From CAVTQZ01 sp963737015 (lineage in GTDB: Bacteria > Actinomycetota > Acidimicrobiia > Acidimicrobiales > UBA8190), in NCBI GenBank assembly GCA_963737015.1, contig CAVTQZ010000001.1, positions 1 to 64,000 of the forward strand: a DNA stretch of 64,000 nucleotides. The letters run 5' to 3'. The notes beneath the pieces were generated by a model. It saw only the letters and a program-made list of their open reading frames with translations. It searched no databases and was not told the origin of the DNA. The position numbers and the translations under genes were made by a program. How positions within the stretch are numbered: the first letter of the stretch is position 1; each line of letters opens with the position of its first letter. Below, one piece after another: positions 33,548 through 42,716 of the stretch.

Positions 33548-35629
33548 ATGTCGACGATGACCGAATCCATTGGGCGTGTCCTCGCGGGCAGGTACCGGAT
33601 CGAGTCCGTGCTCGGCACCGGGGCTTCGGCCCACGTCTTCTCAGCCTGGGACGTAACGCTCCGCCGACGCGTCGCGATCAAGCTGCTCCATCCCGCAATG
33701 GCGAGTGACGGCGCGTTCCTGCGGCGCTTTCGTTCCGAGGCGCAGTCCGCAGCAGCGCTCGCGCACCCCCACGTCCTGTCCGTTTTCGACTGGGGTGAGG
33801 ACTCGAGCGGACCCTTCCTTGTGCTCGAGTTCCTCGGTGGCGGGTCGCTTCGCGACATCCTCGACGGTGACGAGGGAAGGACGTTGAGCATCTCGCAGGC
33901 GGTCTCCGTCGGCATCCAGGCAGCGGACGGACTCGCCTACGCGCACGGCCGGGGGTTCGTCCACCGGGACGTCAAGCCGGCGAACCTCCTTTTCGACGAG
34001 GAGGGCCGGTTGCGAATCGCCGACTTCGGGTTGGCCCGAGCCCTCGCGGAAGCCACACTCACCGAGCCTTCGGGCGCGACGGTGGGTACGGCGCGCTACG
34101 CAGCACCCGAACAGGCCCTCGGCAAAATGGTGGACGGTCGCGCCGACGTCTACTCCCTGGCGCTGGTCCTGTACGAATCCGTAACGGGCATTGTGCCGTT
34201 CACCGCTGACACGACGATCAGCACGCTGATGGCGAGGGTCGGTGCACCGCTCCCGTCTCACGACGCCCTCGGTCCGCTCGCTGCGGTTCTCCAAGAAGCA
34301 GCGGCGCCGGATGCCGACGAGAGGCTCGACGCCCAGGCACTTTCCCGGCGCCTGCATCGATTGGCCGGACGCCTACCGGCCCCCGCGAAGCTGACCCTGG
34401 CACCGTCCCCAGCGACGGCCGCCGGGGCAATGAAAAGCTCCGGACAGAACCTCGGCGGTACGACTACGCCGCCTCCATCGACGGCCGACGTCGACAAGAC
34501 CGAACACGGCATGAACCTTCAGGGTCGGTCGGTCGCGCCTGTCGACCCGCACGGCGAAGGGCCAGCTGACGAAAACGATCCGGACGCATCACAGCTTCTG
34601 GCCTTCGCCGCCGCTGTCGGCGTCGCAGCCGACGAGAGGGAGCGTGCGGCATCCACCGTCCTCGAGCGCCGCTCAGGCCGCCCGCCCGACGTGCACACGC
34701 CCGCGAGGTTCCGTCGGCTGCGCAGGCCGTGGAAGTTCGTAAGCCTCAGCTGGAAGACATTGGTCGTCGCGTTGGTGGTGGCGATCGTTGTCGGAGGGAC
34801 GGCATTCGCCCTGGTGGCTACGAAGGTCTTCGTTCCGAGCCACAAGGTCCCGAACATCGGGAGCCTCACGACCGGTGAGGCCACGGCAAAGCTGCGCCCC
34901 GACCACCTGAACATAAAGGTGACGGGTCACCGCTACTCGACCGCAGTTGGCCGCGGAGAGGTCGTACGTCAGTTCCCCGCGCCGGGCGTTTCCTTGAAAG
35001 AGGGTGACACGGTCTCGGTTTACCTTTCGACGGGTCCGCCACCGGTGTCTGTGCCATCGCTCGCCTCCATTCAGGGCGACTGTCCTGCCGTGGCAGCGGC
35101 TTTGGCTCCGGCTCACCTCCACCCCGACTGCACCTACCGTTACGACCTACAGGTCCCGAAGGGCACCGTCATCGATTGGAGCCCGAAAGGTCGCGCGCCC
35201 GAGTTCTCCGCCGTGAAGGTGGTGATCTCACAGGGGCCGCCGATCGAGACCATCCCGTCGTTGAACGGAATGAACTGTGCCTCCGCCACCGGCGCGTTGC
35301 AGGGGGTCGGCCTCGTCGCCAAGTGCGTGAACACCTACACCATGACCGGCACGCCGGTCGGCCAGGTGATACCCGCGGCCTGGAGGCCTTCGAGCAGCGC
35401 ACCGGAAGGGTCGACCGTAACGGTGCCGATCTCGCAGGGCCCGCCTCTCGTTCAGGTGCCGGCTGTCGTGTCCGGAGAGACGGTGACACAGGTCGTGGCG
35501 GCGCTCCAGGCGGCGAACCTCACCGCCGGGCAGCTCTTCGGCCCGCTCTCGGGAACGGTGTTCGCCACCAACCCGAGCTATCCGACGACGGTCCCTGAAG
35601 GAACGGTTGTCAACATCTACACGCACTGA
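33548..35629 (+). CDS. Ser/Thr protein kinase with PASTA repeats (PknB-like)
   Basis: A 693-residue membrane receptor kinase. The Hanks-type kinase domain (residues 14-275) has Lys45, the catalytic HRDVKPANLL with Asp141, DFGLA at 159-163 and an APEQ activation segment end. A disordered linker leads to one membrane helix at about 404-426. Outside are four PASTA repeats starting near 433, 500, 570 and 635, which bind muropeptides and crosslinked wall. The second and third PASTA units each contain a Cys pair, probably a disulfide. It should couple cell-wall state to division and growth control. Confidence 0.93.
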   Translation: MSTMTESIGRVLAGRYRIESVLGTGASAHVFSAWDVTLRRRVAIKLLHPAMASDGAFLRRFRSEAQSAAALAHPHVLSVFDWGEDSSGPFLVLEFLGGGSLRDILDGDEGRTLSISQAVSVGIQAADGLAYAHGRGFVHRDVKPANLLFDEEGRLRIADFGLARALAEATLTEPSGATVGTARYAAPEQALGKMVDGRADVYSLALVLYESVTGIVPFTADTTISTLMARVGAPLPSHDALGPLAAVLQEAAAPDADERLDAQALSRRLHRLAGRLPAPAKLTLAPSPATAAGAMKSSGQNLGGTTTPPPSTADVDKTEHGMNLQGRSVAPVDPHGEGPADENDPDASQLLAFAAAVGVAADERERAASTVLERRSGRPPDVHTPARFRRLRRPWKFVSLSWKTLVVALVVAIVVGGTAFALVATKVFVPSHKVPNIGSLTTGEATAKLRPDHLNIKVTGHRYSTAVGRGEVVRQFPAPGVSLKEGDTVSVYLSTGPPPVSVPSLASIQGDCPAVAAALAPAHLHPDCTYRYDLQVPKGTVIDWSPKGRAPEFSAVKVVISQGPPIETIPSLNGMNCASATGALQGVGLVAKCVNTYTMTGTPVGQVIPAAWRPSSSAPEGSTVTVPISQGPPLVQVPAVVSGETVTQVVAALQAANLTAGQLFGPLSGTVFATNPSYPTTVPEGTVVNIYTH

Positions 35630-35655
35630 CCGCACTCACACGGGCTGGTGAACAA

Positions 35656-35988
35656 ATGAGTGACTCGGTGCCCACCTGTCAACTGTGCGAGGCCGCTCGG
35701 ATGACGACCTGGTACCACGACGACGCCACCTGCTGGATCGCAGAATGCGAGATCTGTGGCGTCCCGATGGTCGTGTGGCGCAGTCACGGGACAGAGCCGC
35801 CTCAGGCCGAGTACGACCACATGATCCGGGAGCTCACGAAGGTCGCCGACTCGATCTTCGGTCCTGAGGGCTGGTCCCTCGACCCTGTGATGCGCCAGAT
35901 CCCCGACCACTTCCACGCACACGCACGCGATCCTCATTGGTGGCAGAGGAGGTTCACGGGCGGGAAACCTGGGAAGATTCGCGCGTAG
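35656..35988 (+). CDS. Small zinc-type HIT-like protein
   Basis: A 110-residue protein with two CxxC pairs (CQLC near residue 8 and CEIC near 31) and a His-rich motif, DHFHAHARDPHWW, near the end. The HxHxH pattern recalls HIT hydrolases, and the cysteines suggest a structural zinc. I do not recognise a defined function. It follows the PASTA kinase by 26 bases and probably shares its transcript. Confidence 0.7.
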   Translation: MSDSVPTCQLCEAARMTTWYHDDATCWIAECEICGVPMVVWRSHGTEPPQAEYDHMIRELTKVADSIFGPEGWSLDPVMRQIPDHFHAHARDPHWWQRRFTGGKPGKIRA

Positions 35989-36017
35989 CCCTTGGCCCAG
36001 GAGGCAGCGAGCACGCG

Positions 36018-37328
36018 ATGTTCCGTGATCGCACCGATGCCGGCAAGCAGCTGGCCGAGCAACTGACCAGCCTCGATCTGGTCGACCCCGTCGTGCTCGG
36101 CATGGCGAGGGGCGGGCTATGCGTCGGCGCCGAGATCGCTCGTTCCCTCGGTGCTCCTCTGGACGTCATGGTCGTTCGCAAGCTCGGCCATCCCTTTCAG
36201 CCAGAGCTCGGGCTCGGAGCGATCGCAGAGGGCGGCGTCCGGGTGATGAACGTGGAGCTCTTGCGACAGCTGGACCTATCCGAGGACCAGCTCGACGAGG
36301 TGGCACGCCGGGAGGAGGCGGAACTCGAGCGTCGCCTACGCGCGTATAGGGGTGACAGCCCCGCGGTCGACGTCACGGGCCGGACGGTGATCGTGGCCGA
36401 CGACGGGCTCGCCACCGGGTACACCGCCCTGGCAGCGGTGGAGGCGACGCGCCGGAAGGGGGCGCGGTCAGTGGTCCTAGCCGTGCCGGTGGCACCTCCA
36501 GGAGCCCTCGCCATGTTGGAGGCGGTGGCGGATCGAGTGGTCTGTCCGGTGGTCACCGAGCGCTTCTTCGGGTTGAGTGAGTGGTACCGGGATTTCCGCC
36601 AGGTCTCGGACGAGGAGGTGGTCCGGCGCCTGGCCACCCCGCCGCCGCCGGGCACCCGAGGGGCCCGAAGGGACCCCCTGTCCGAGGAGGTCGAGATCGA
36701 GGCCGGCACAAAGCGGCTAGTGGGAGAGCTCTCCCGGCCGCCGGCAGCGAGGGGACTCGTCGTTTTCGCGCACGGAAGCGGATCGAGCCGGACGAGTGTG
36801 CGCAACCGTGCTGTGGCGCGACAGCTCCACGATGCACATCTGGCGACGTTGCTCTTCGACTTGTTGACCGAAGAAGAAGCCACCGAACGCGCGAACGTCT
36901 TCGACATCGCGCTGCTCGCGTCACGGATGCAGCAAGCGACGGACTGGCTGCGCGCTCGCGGTGACACTGCGCGAATGCAACTCGGTTACTTCGGCGCGAG
37001 CACCGGGGCAGCAGCCGCGCTTCTCGCGGCTTCGCGCCTCGATGGAGAAGTCGTCGCGATCGTGTCGCGCGGTGGGCGTCCGGATCTCACCGATAACGCG
37101 GCATTGGCCGAAGTGACCGCGCCGACACTTCTCATTGTCGGAAGCCTCGACGAAACGGTGCTGGAGATGAACCGTCGCGCACAGGGCGCACTGAAGACCG
37201 AGAACCGCCTCGAAATAGTGGAAGGCGCGACGCATCTGTTCGAAGAAAGCGGCGCGATGGAAGAAGTAGGTCGTCTTGCGAAGGAGTGGTTCGCTTCCCA
37301 TTTCGCCCCGCTGCAGCAAGGTATTTAG
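36018..37328 (+). CDS. Phosphoribosyltransferase fused to alpha/beta hydrolase
   Basis: A 436-residue two-domain protein. Residues 1-215 are a type I phosphoribosyltransferase with the PRPP loop VIVADDGLATGYTA at 125-137. Residues 230-436 are a dienelactone-hydrolase-type alpha/beta hydrolase with nucleophile Ser328 in GASTG and a late His in EGATHLF. Such fusions are recurrent in bacteria but uncharacterised. I chose the ATG at 36018; the in-frame extension upstream overlaps the previous gene. The substrate of each half is unknown. Confidence 0.85.
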   Translation: MFRDRTDAGKQLAEQLTSLDLVDPVVLGMARGGLCVGAEIARSLGAPLDVMVVRKLGHPFQPELGLGAIAEGGVRVMNVELLRQLDLSEDQLDEVARREEAELERRLRAYRGDSPAVDVTGRTVIVADDGLATGYTALAAVEATRRKGARSVVLAVPVAPPGALAMLEAVADRVVCPVVTERFFGLSEWYRDFRQVSDEEVVRRLATPPPPGTRGARRDPLSEEVEIEAGTKRLVGELSRPPAARGLVVFAHGSGSSRTSVRNRAVARQLHDAHLATLLFDLLTEEEATERANVFDIALLASRMQQATDWLRARGDTARMQLGYFGASTGAAAALLAASRLDGEVVAIVSRGGRPDLTDNAALAEVTAPTLLIVGSLDETVLEMNRRAQGALKTENRLEIVEGATHLFEESGAMEEVGRLAKEWFASHFAPLQQGI

Positions 37329-37738
37329 GAAAAGAAACCTCACGGATTGCCGATCGCATGGCGGCCACAGTCGCGCCGCCCCTGAGGCGGATCCAGAGGC
37401 ACTCCCGGCGGCCCCAGGTCCTGGGGGGTATTTCCCGTTATGGGTTCAACCCTTCAGGCGTAGCGTGACCCGCGTCATCTCGCACCCGAGCGTGTGTCGC
37501 ACCGCAGGCGTCCGTTCGGGTAGGGCCACCTCAGACCCTGGTGGCACATCCGGTTCGCTTCGTTGGAAGGGAACGGGTCGTGGCAGACGCAGCCCCGATT
37601 CGAATCGCTATTAGCCAATGCAAGTACGGCTGGCCGACGCGTGGCCCGCAATCGGTGTCCCGACCGGGTTTTCGCCCAGGGCTTCGGGGTACGGCTTCGG
37701 CCACGTCAGCCTCGAATACCACCTTCCTCGATCCAAGC
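37329..37738. other. Gene-free stretch before the surface-protein genes
   Basis: About 410 bases without a convincing gene. The reading frame of the following gene stays open back to a GTG at 37541, but that part lacks a signal sequence and looks non-coding. Several GC-rich inverted repeats occur but none with a T-tract. A promoter for the surface genes is expected here. Confidence 0.45.
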
Positions 37739-38908
37739 GTGGTGAGCCGTCGTCTTCGCGCGACCGTGGTAGTCCTCGGATTCTTCGTCGCTGTGTTCGC
37801 GGCCGCCTTCTTGCTTATCGCCTTGTTCGGTTCCGACAAGGCGTCTGCCGCCGAGTTGAAGAGACCTTTGGTGAGCGCGGTTGCCGCGACAACCAAGACC
37901 AATGCAATCTCCTCGGGGACTTCGACCGCGACGGCGGACGCCTCGGCTGCCGAAGTCATTGCAACTGGCGCCAATAGCGCGAGTAGCGCTGCGGTTCCGC
38001 CATCCGGTGGCTCGGTCCCGACGACCCTCACCAATTCCCAAGCGCACCCGACGCCAACTTCGACATCACTGCCTTCGCACGCGACGACACTGCCGACGAA
38101 TCCAACAAGCGTCTTGAGCGCACCAAGTCCATCAGGCGCCGCGACCGACGTGCCGTTGCCGCCTGCCGCGTCGGACGGAACACAACCCCTCGAGAGCGCG
38201 GCCAACTACGCGTTGACATTTCCGAGCGCCCCCGGTGGCTCGCTTTCGTCGCTGGGACGTGATGCAGGTTCATTCATAGGCGCCGCGCCATCGGCGACAT
38301 CTCTGCCGCTGTTGGCAGACCCGGGACTCGCCATCGTCCGGTCGATCGGACCGCCTGTGGTCGGCGCTCACACACCGAGGAGCTCTCCGTCGGCCCGTCC
38401 CGGCCCGGTGCAGCACGGGTCCGACACATCCGCTGTCGCAGCTCCGCCGAGCCCATCGCCCACGGCCGCGGGGCCCGGCACCGCACCGCTCCCGGCGGGG
38501 ACGGGCTACACAGGTGAGGGCACGGGCCAGAAGGCGAGCGCCGGCGTGCCCCCCGCCGCCATCCCGAGCGTCCCTCAGGGAGCCACAGAAGGCGTCCTCC
38601 CGGGGCTCGCTGCGAGCCCCTCGGCGGAACTCTCGCCATGGGCCGTCTCGGGTCATCGCTACGAAGCGACGCTCCGAGAAGCTCCCACCCAACCATCGCC
38701 CGCTCCAGCCCCCCTGCCGGGCGGCCCCCTCGGGGGGCACGTCCCTGCTGCAGGCGGTTCGGAGGCACCCTCGCCCGGCCATGGCCTCGTATGGGCGGTT
38801 ACCGCCCTGCTTGTCATGGTCGCGCTCGGCGTGAGACGACGCCTTCCCCGGAGGCCGAGTCTGCGCCCTGACTCCTTGTTCCTCTCCCTGCTCGAGGCGC
38901 CTGGTTAA
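37739..38908 (+). CDS. Predicted Ser/Thr/Pro-rich cell-surface protein
   Basis: About 389 residues from the GTG at 37739. The N-terminus is basic (VSRRLRAT) followed by a hydrophobic span (VVVLGFFVAVFAAAFLLIAL), a signal peptide or anchor. The middle 300 residues are low-complexity Ser, Thr, Pro, Ala and Gly. Near the C-terminus a second hydrophobic stretch (LVWAVTALLVMVALGV) is followed by RRRLPRRP, like a membrane-retained sorting tail, though no LPxTG motif is seen. No ribosome site is clear and an in-frame GTG at 37541 is possible. No homologue recognised. It precedes the repeat protein by 90 bases and may anchor it. Confidence 0.65.
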   Translation: MVSRRLRATVVVLGFFVAVFAAAFLLIALFGSDKASAAELKRPLVSAVAATTKTNAISSGTSTATADASAAEVIATGANSASSAAVPPSGGSVPTTLTNSQAHPTPTSTSLPSHATTLPTNPTSVLSAPSPSGAATDVPLPPAASDGTQPLESAANYALTFPSAPGGSLSSLGRDAGSFIGAAPSATSLPLLADPGLAIVRSIGPPVVGAHTPRSSPSARPGPVQHGSDTSAVAAPPSPSPTAAGPGTAPLPAGTGYTGEGTGQKASAGVPPAAIPSVPQGATEGVLPGLAASPSAELSPWAVSGHRYEATLREAPTQPSPAPAPLPGGPLGGHVPAAGGSEAPSPGHGLVWAVTALLVMVALGVRRRLPRRPSLRPDSLFLSLLEAPG

Positions 38909-38998
38909 GCGGAGCGATTCCGCATGACCAGGCGAGCCGGACGCCTTCACGCAGTTCCGGCGGTAATCAAAAACCTCAATAGACAGGGAGAAATCCAA

Positions 38999-40456
38999 AT
39001 GAACAGATTTGCCAGACGCGTCGCGTCGGGCATGTTGGGGGCGGGCCTTGCCGTCGCATTCGCGGCGGGAAGTGCAAACGCCATGCCGACAACTGACCAC
39101 TTTTTCGGGGGTCAGAACTCACCTCAGATCACAAAGCAGAGCAACGAGGTTTCGCAGCACGCTTCCTCGAGCTCGAAGTGTGAGCAGAAGTGGGTCGGCA
39201 ACATCAACATGCCCATCGCGTTTGGGAGCTTCGACTCGAACAACGGAAACGTGAAGCAGTCCAATACGTGCGAGTCGAACTCCTTCGCTCAGAACAACAA
39301 CCCCCACTCGACCCAGACGAACAACTCCAACGAGAAGTCGTCCGGTAAGAGCGGAGGCAAAGAAGACCACAACGAGGGCGGCAAGCAAGGCCCCTGCAGC
39401 TGTGGTCAGTCCGGGTACGGCAACCAGGGCAACCAGAACAACTACAAGGGCCAGGGCAATTCAAGTCCCTGTGGCTGCGAGCAGCAGGGATACGGCCCGC
39501 AGGGTCCTCCGGATCCGCAAGGCCCGCAGGGCACCTACGGCCCCGAGAGTTCTGGCAACCAAGGTCCCCCAAATTCGGGCTACGACCAGGGTGGTAACGA
39601 CTCTGGGAAGTGCTCGAAGTACGAGGACCCGCCCCAGGGGACGTTCCAGAGCAACTCTGTAGATCAGCAGGCGTGCTCGAGCTCGCAGTCCGAGCAGAAG
39701 CACGTTGCGAACATCAACGTGCCTGTGGCGATCTTCAGCGCTGACTCGAACAACGGCAATGTGAACCAGTCCAACTGGTCCGGGGCGAATTCGGGTGCTC
39801 AGAACAACAACCCGAACTCCAACCAGAAGAACACCTCGTCGGAGGAGTCCTCGTCCCAGAAGGGCGGCGACGACCACCAGTACGGGGACGGCCCTGAGAA
39901 CAAGGGTCCGGACGGAGGTTCGCAGAAGTCGTACCAGGACAACGGCGTCGACCAGCAGGCGCAGTCACAGTCCTCCTCGAAGCAGGAGGGCGTCGTGAAT
40001 GTGAACGCGCCTATTGCCGTCGCCAGTTACGGCTCCAACAACGGCAATGTGAGCCAGTCCAACGGGTCTGAGGCCAACTCGGACGCCCAGAACAACAACC
40101 CGGGCTCGAAGCAGTCCAACAATTCGAGCGAGTCGTCGTCCCAGAAGGGCGGCGATGGCGGGAAGTATGGGGACGGTCCGCAGAACAAGGGCCCCGATGG
40201 AGGTTCACAGCAGACGGGTCAGGAGAACGGTGTCGAGCAGCATGCGTCATCGCAGGCCTCGTCCGAGCAGAAGGACGTCGGGAACCTGAACGTCCCGATC
40301 TCGGTCTTCAGCGCCTGCTCGAACAACGGCAACGTTCACCAGTCCAACGGGTCCGAGGCCAACTCGGGCGCCCAGAACAACAACCCGGGCTCCAGCCAGA
40401 GCAACGGGTCGCAGTCTCAGGGCTCCCAACTGACCTGGGTCAACCCGACGACCTGA
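38999..40456 (+). CDS. Secreted Asn/Gln/Ser-rich repeat protein, amyloid-like
   Basis: A 485-residue exported protein. A clean signal peptide (MNRFARRVASGMLGAGLAVA, cleavage after ANA at 28) is followed by four repeats at about 42-109, 213-279, 306-376 and 402-470. Each repeat carries a core of NINVPIA, then SNNGNVxQSN, then ANSxAQNNNP. Between repeats 1 and 2 lies a Gly/Gln/Pro linker with four CxC or lone cysteines. Regular spacing of Asn, Gln and Ser with alternating hydrophobics recalls curlin-type amyloid repeats, but the exact curlin spacing is not met. AGGGAG sits eight bases before the ATG at 38999. A strong hairpin follows the gene. Function inferred: extracellular fibre or matrix component. 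Confidence 0.8.
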   Translation: MNRFARRVASGMLGAGLAVAFAAGSANAMPTTDHFFGGQNSPQITKQSNEVSQHASSSSKCEQKWVGNINMPIAFGSFDSNNGNVKQSNTCESNSFAQNNNPHSTQTNNSNEKSSGKSGGKEDHNEGGKQGPCSCGQSGYGNQGNQNNYKGQGNSSPCGCEQQGYGPQGPPDPQGPQGTYGPESSGNQGPPNSGYDQGGNDSGKCSKYEDPPQGTFQSNSVDQQACSSSQSEQKHVANINVPVAIFSADSNNGNVNQSNWSGANSGAQNNNPNSNQKNTSSEESSSQKGGDDHQYGDGPENKGPDGGSQKSYQDNGVDQQAQSQSSSKQEGVVNVNAPIAVASYGSNNGNVSQSNGSEANSDAQNNNPGSKQSNNSSESSSQKGGDGGKYGDGPQNKGPDGGSQQTGQENGVEQHASSQASSEQKDVGNLNVPISVFSACSNNGNVHQSNGSEANSGAQNNNPGSSQSNGSQSQGSQLTWVNPTT

Positions 40457-40521
40457 TCCAGCCGGCGTAGGTGGCGTCGCTGCCGGGGAGCGGCGCACGA
40501 CATCGAAGCAGTACCGATCGA

Positions 40522-40554
40522 CGCCGGGCGGGCCCCTCGAGGGTCCGCCCGGCG
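40522..40554 (+). terminator. Strong GC-rich hairpin after the repeat-protein gene
   Basis: A ten-base perfect outer stem (CGCCGGGCGG with CCGCCCGGCG) encloses a second paired block around CCCTC/GAGGG. It lies 66 bases past the stop of the repeat-protein gene and 32 before the methylase start. No T-tract follows, as is common for actinobacterial terminators. Confidence 0.65.
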
Positions 40555-40585
40555 CACGGTCGGCCGTCCGTATCATTTGACCGCC

Positions 40586-41741
40586 GTGATCAAGTACCTG
40601 GGTTCGAAGCGCAGGCTCGTCCCGGTGCTGTCGGAGCTTTTTGAGCGATCGGGTGCTACGAACGCGCTCGACCTCTTCACGGGCACGACCAGGGTGTCCC
40701 AGGCCTTCAAAAGCCAGGGGGCCGAGGTCACCGCTGTCGATGCCACCCTCTGTGCATCGACCCTCGCGCGCTGCTACATCGAGACCGACGCCCGGGCGAC
40801 GGCGACGAGACGCCTCGAGGCCGCGATCCAGAGGCTCAACTCGCTCGAGGGACGTCCCGGTTACTTCACCGAGACGTTCTGTGTCAGGTCCCGCTTCTTC
40901 CAACCGCCAAACGGTGCGCGCATCGATGCGATCAGGGACGCAATCGACGAGGAATACAGTGACAGCCCCCTGCGGCACGTCCTGCTCACGAGCCTCCTCG
41001 AAGCCGCCGACCGTGTCGACTCGACCACCGGCGTGCAGATGGCCTACGTGAAGAAGTGGGCGCCGCGCTCTTACAAACCCCTGGAGCTGAGGGTCCCCAC
41101 CCTCCTGGCGGGAACCGGTCGCGCGTTATTGGGTGACGCGTGCGAGCTCGCCGGCGCCCTCGGTGACTTCGACTTCGCGTATCTCGACCCGCCGTACAAC
41201 CAGCACCGCTACGACTGCAACTACCACATATGGGAGACGCTCATAGCGTGGGACGCCCCCGGGCACTACGGGGTTGCCTGCAAGCGGGCCGACCTGCGGG
41301 ACAAACAGAGAAGTCCGTTCAACTCCCGCGCTTCGCTGCCCCCTGCGCTCGGCAGGATCCTCGAAGAATTGAACGCGCGGATCGTCGTCCTCTCCTACAA
41401 CGACGAATCCTTCTGCGACCTCAACACTCTGGTCGAGATGTGTGGAGTCCGGGGCCACGTCGAGGTGCTCGCGTTCGACTCGAGCGCGCTACGTGGGAGC
41501 GCGTATCGGAATACACGATCCGAAGGGCCGCCGGGTGGGCACGGTGGGACGGCTCCGCAATGTCGAGTACCTCCTCGTAGCAGGTGATCGTCGCGAGGTC
41601 CGGCGCCTCGTCTCCCCGTGGCGCGACGCCACTGCCAACGCCACACGCCACTGCCCACGCCGCCGCCGCAGCCGCCACGAGCCCTCACGCCACCGGCCGC
41701 CCGATAAGCCGGGTTGGGTGAGGATCGGAGCCTCCTTGTAG
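40586..41741 (+). CDS. D12-class DNA adenine methylase, frameshifted near the C-terminus
   Basis: An N6-adenine methyltransferase of the Dam/D12 group. The SAM motif is FTGTTRVSQAF, the catalytic motif DPPYNQHRYDCNYHIWETL. The start is a GTG giving the usual V/MIKYLGSKRRL. At about 41483 the natural frame is lost: FDS should continue as ARYVGARIGIHDPKG, which lies in the next frame and runs to the stop at 41741. An extra base (A41483) explains this. No restriction endonuclease gene is adjacent, so it is an orphan methylase, perhaps regulatory or prophage-derived. Confidence 0.82.
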
Positions 41742-41753
41742 CCTTCTCGGCTC

Positions 41754-42641
41754 GTGGGCTTCCTGGACGGTCGCGTCGCCATCATCACGGGTGCAGGACG
41801 CGGCATCGGCCGCGAGCACGCCCTCTTGTTCGCCGCTGAAGGGGCGAAGGTCGTGGTGAACGACCTCGGGGGAGCGGTCGACGGTTCGGGTGACGACCGC
41901 AACGCGGCCGAGCAGGTGGTCGACGAGATCCGTTCCATCGGCGGCGAGGCGCTCGCAAACACCGACGACATCGCCGAATTCGAAGGCGCCAGGCACCTCA
42001 TCGACTCGGCGGTCGAGGCCTTCGGAGACCTGCACGTGCTCGTCAACAACGCCGGGATCTTGCGAGACAAGATGCTCGTCAACATGTCCGAGGCGGACTG
42101 GGACGCAGTCATCCACGTCCATCTGAAGGGACACTTCGCGCCGACTCGGCACGCTGCGGCCTACTGGCGGGAGCAGTCGAAGGAAGGCAAGGAGGTGCAC
42201 GCCTCGGTCGTCAACACCTCCTCCACTTCGGGCCTCCTCGGCAACCCGGGTCAGACGAACTACGGGGCGGCGAAGGCCGGCATAGCGGCTTTCACCGTGA
42301 TCGCATCGGCCGAGCTGTCGCGTTACGGAGTGCACGTCAACGCGATCGCGCCGGCCGCACGTACGAGGATGACCGAGCAGACGCCGGGGCTCACCGACAT
42401 CGTCAAGGCGCCGACGGACCCGAAGAGGTTCGACGTGTGGGACCCGGCGAACATCTCGCCGCTCGTTGCGTACCTCGCCGGAGCATCGTGTCCGTTCACC
42501 GGCAAAGTGTTCTTCATCCAGGGAGGGCAGGTACGTGTGTTCCAGCCCTGGACGATGACCGACACCCTGGAGAAGAGCGAACGTTGGGCCGTCGAAGATC
42601 TCGCGGAGGAGCTGCCGAAGCTGGCCAAGCCCGAGGGCTGA
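41754..42641 (+). CDS. Short-chain dehydrogenase, 3-hydroxyacyl-CoA type
   Basis: A 295-residue NAD(P)-binding SDR. Motifs are ITGAGRGIGREHA for the cofactor, NNAG in the core, and YGAAK with the catalytic Tyr and Lys. The VVNDLGGAVDGSG segment and the long C-terminus resemble the dehydrogenase part of multifunctional enzyme 2, so a 3-hydroxyacyl-CoA substrate is likely. GTG start; it begins 12 bases after the shifted methylase end. Confidence 0.88.
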   Translation: MGFLDGRVAIITGAGRGIGREHALLFAAEGAKVVVNDLGGAVDGSGDDRNAAEQVVDEIRSIGGEALANTDDIAEFEGARHLIDSAVEAFGDLHVLVNNAGILRDKMLVNMSEADWDAVIHVHLKGHFAPTRHAAAYWREQSKEGKEVHASVVNTSSTSGLLGNPGQTNYGAAKAGIAAFTVIASAELSRYGVHVNAIAPAARTRMTEQTPGLTDIVKAPTDPKRFDVWDPANISPLVAYLAGASCPFTGKVFFIQGGQVRVFQPWTMTDTLEKSERWAVEDLAEELPKLAKPEG

Positions 42642-42716
42642 CCTCCCTAGGCACCCGCGCCCTCGTCGGAAACGCGCGGGCCCTCGGAGCACACGCGAGG
42701 GAGCGAGCGGTACAGG

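Noticed and set aside
37597..37606. tRNA T-loop-like GATTCGAATC
   Set aside because: The flanking bases cannot form a T-arm or acceptor stem; no tRNA gene can be built around it.
39120..40440. CRISPR array from regularly spaced repeats
   Set aside because: The repeats are coding, long, diverged and in frame within a secreted protein gene; no spacers or cas genes.
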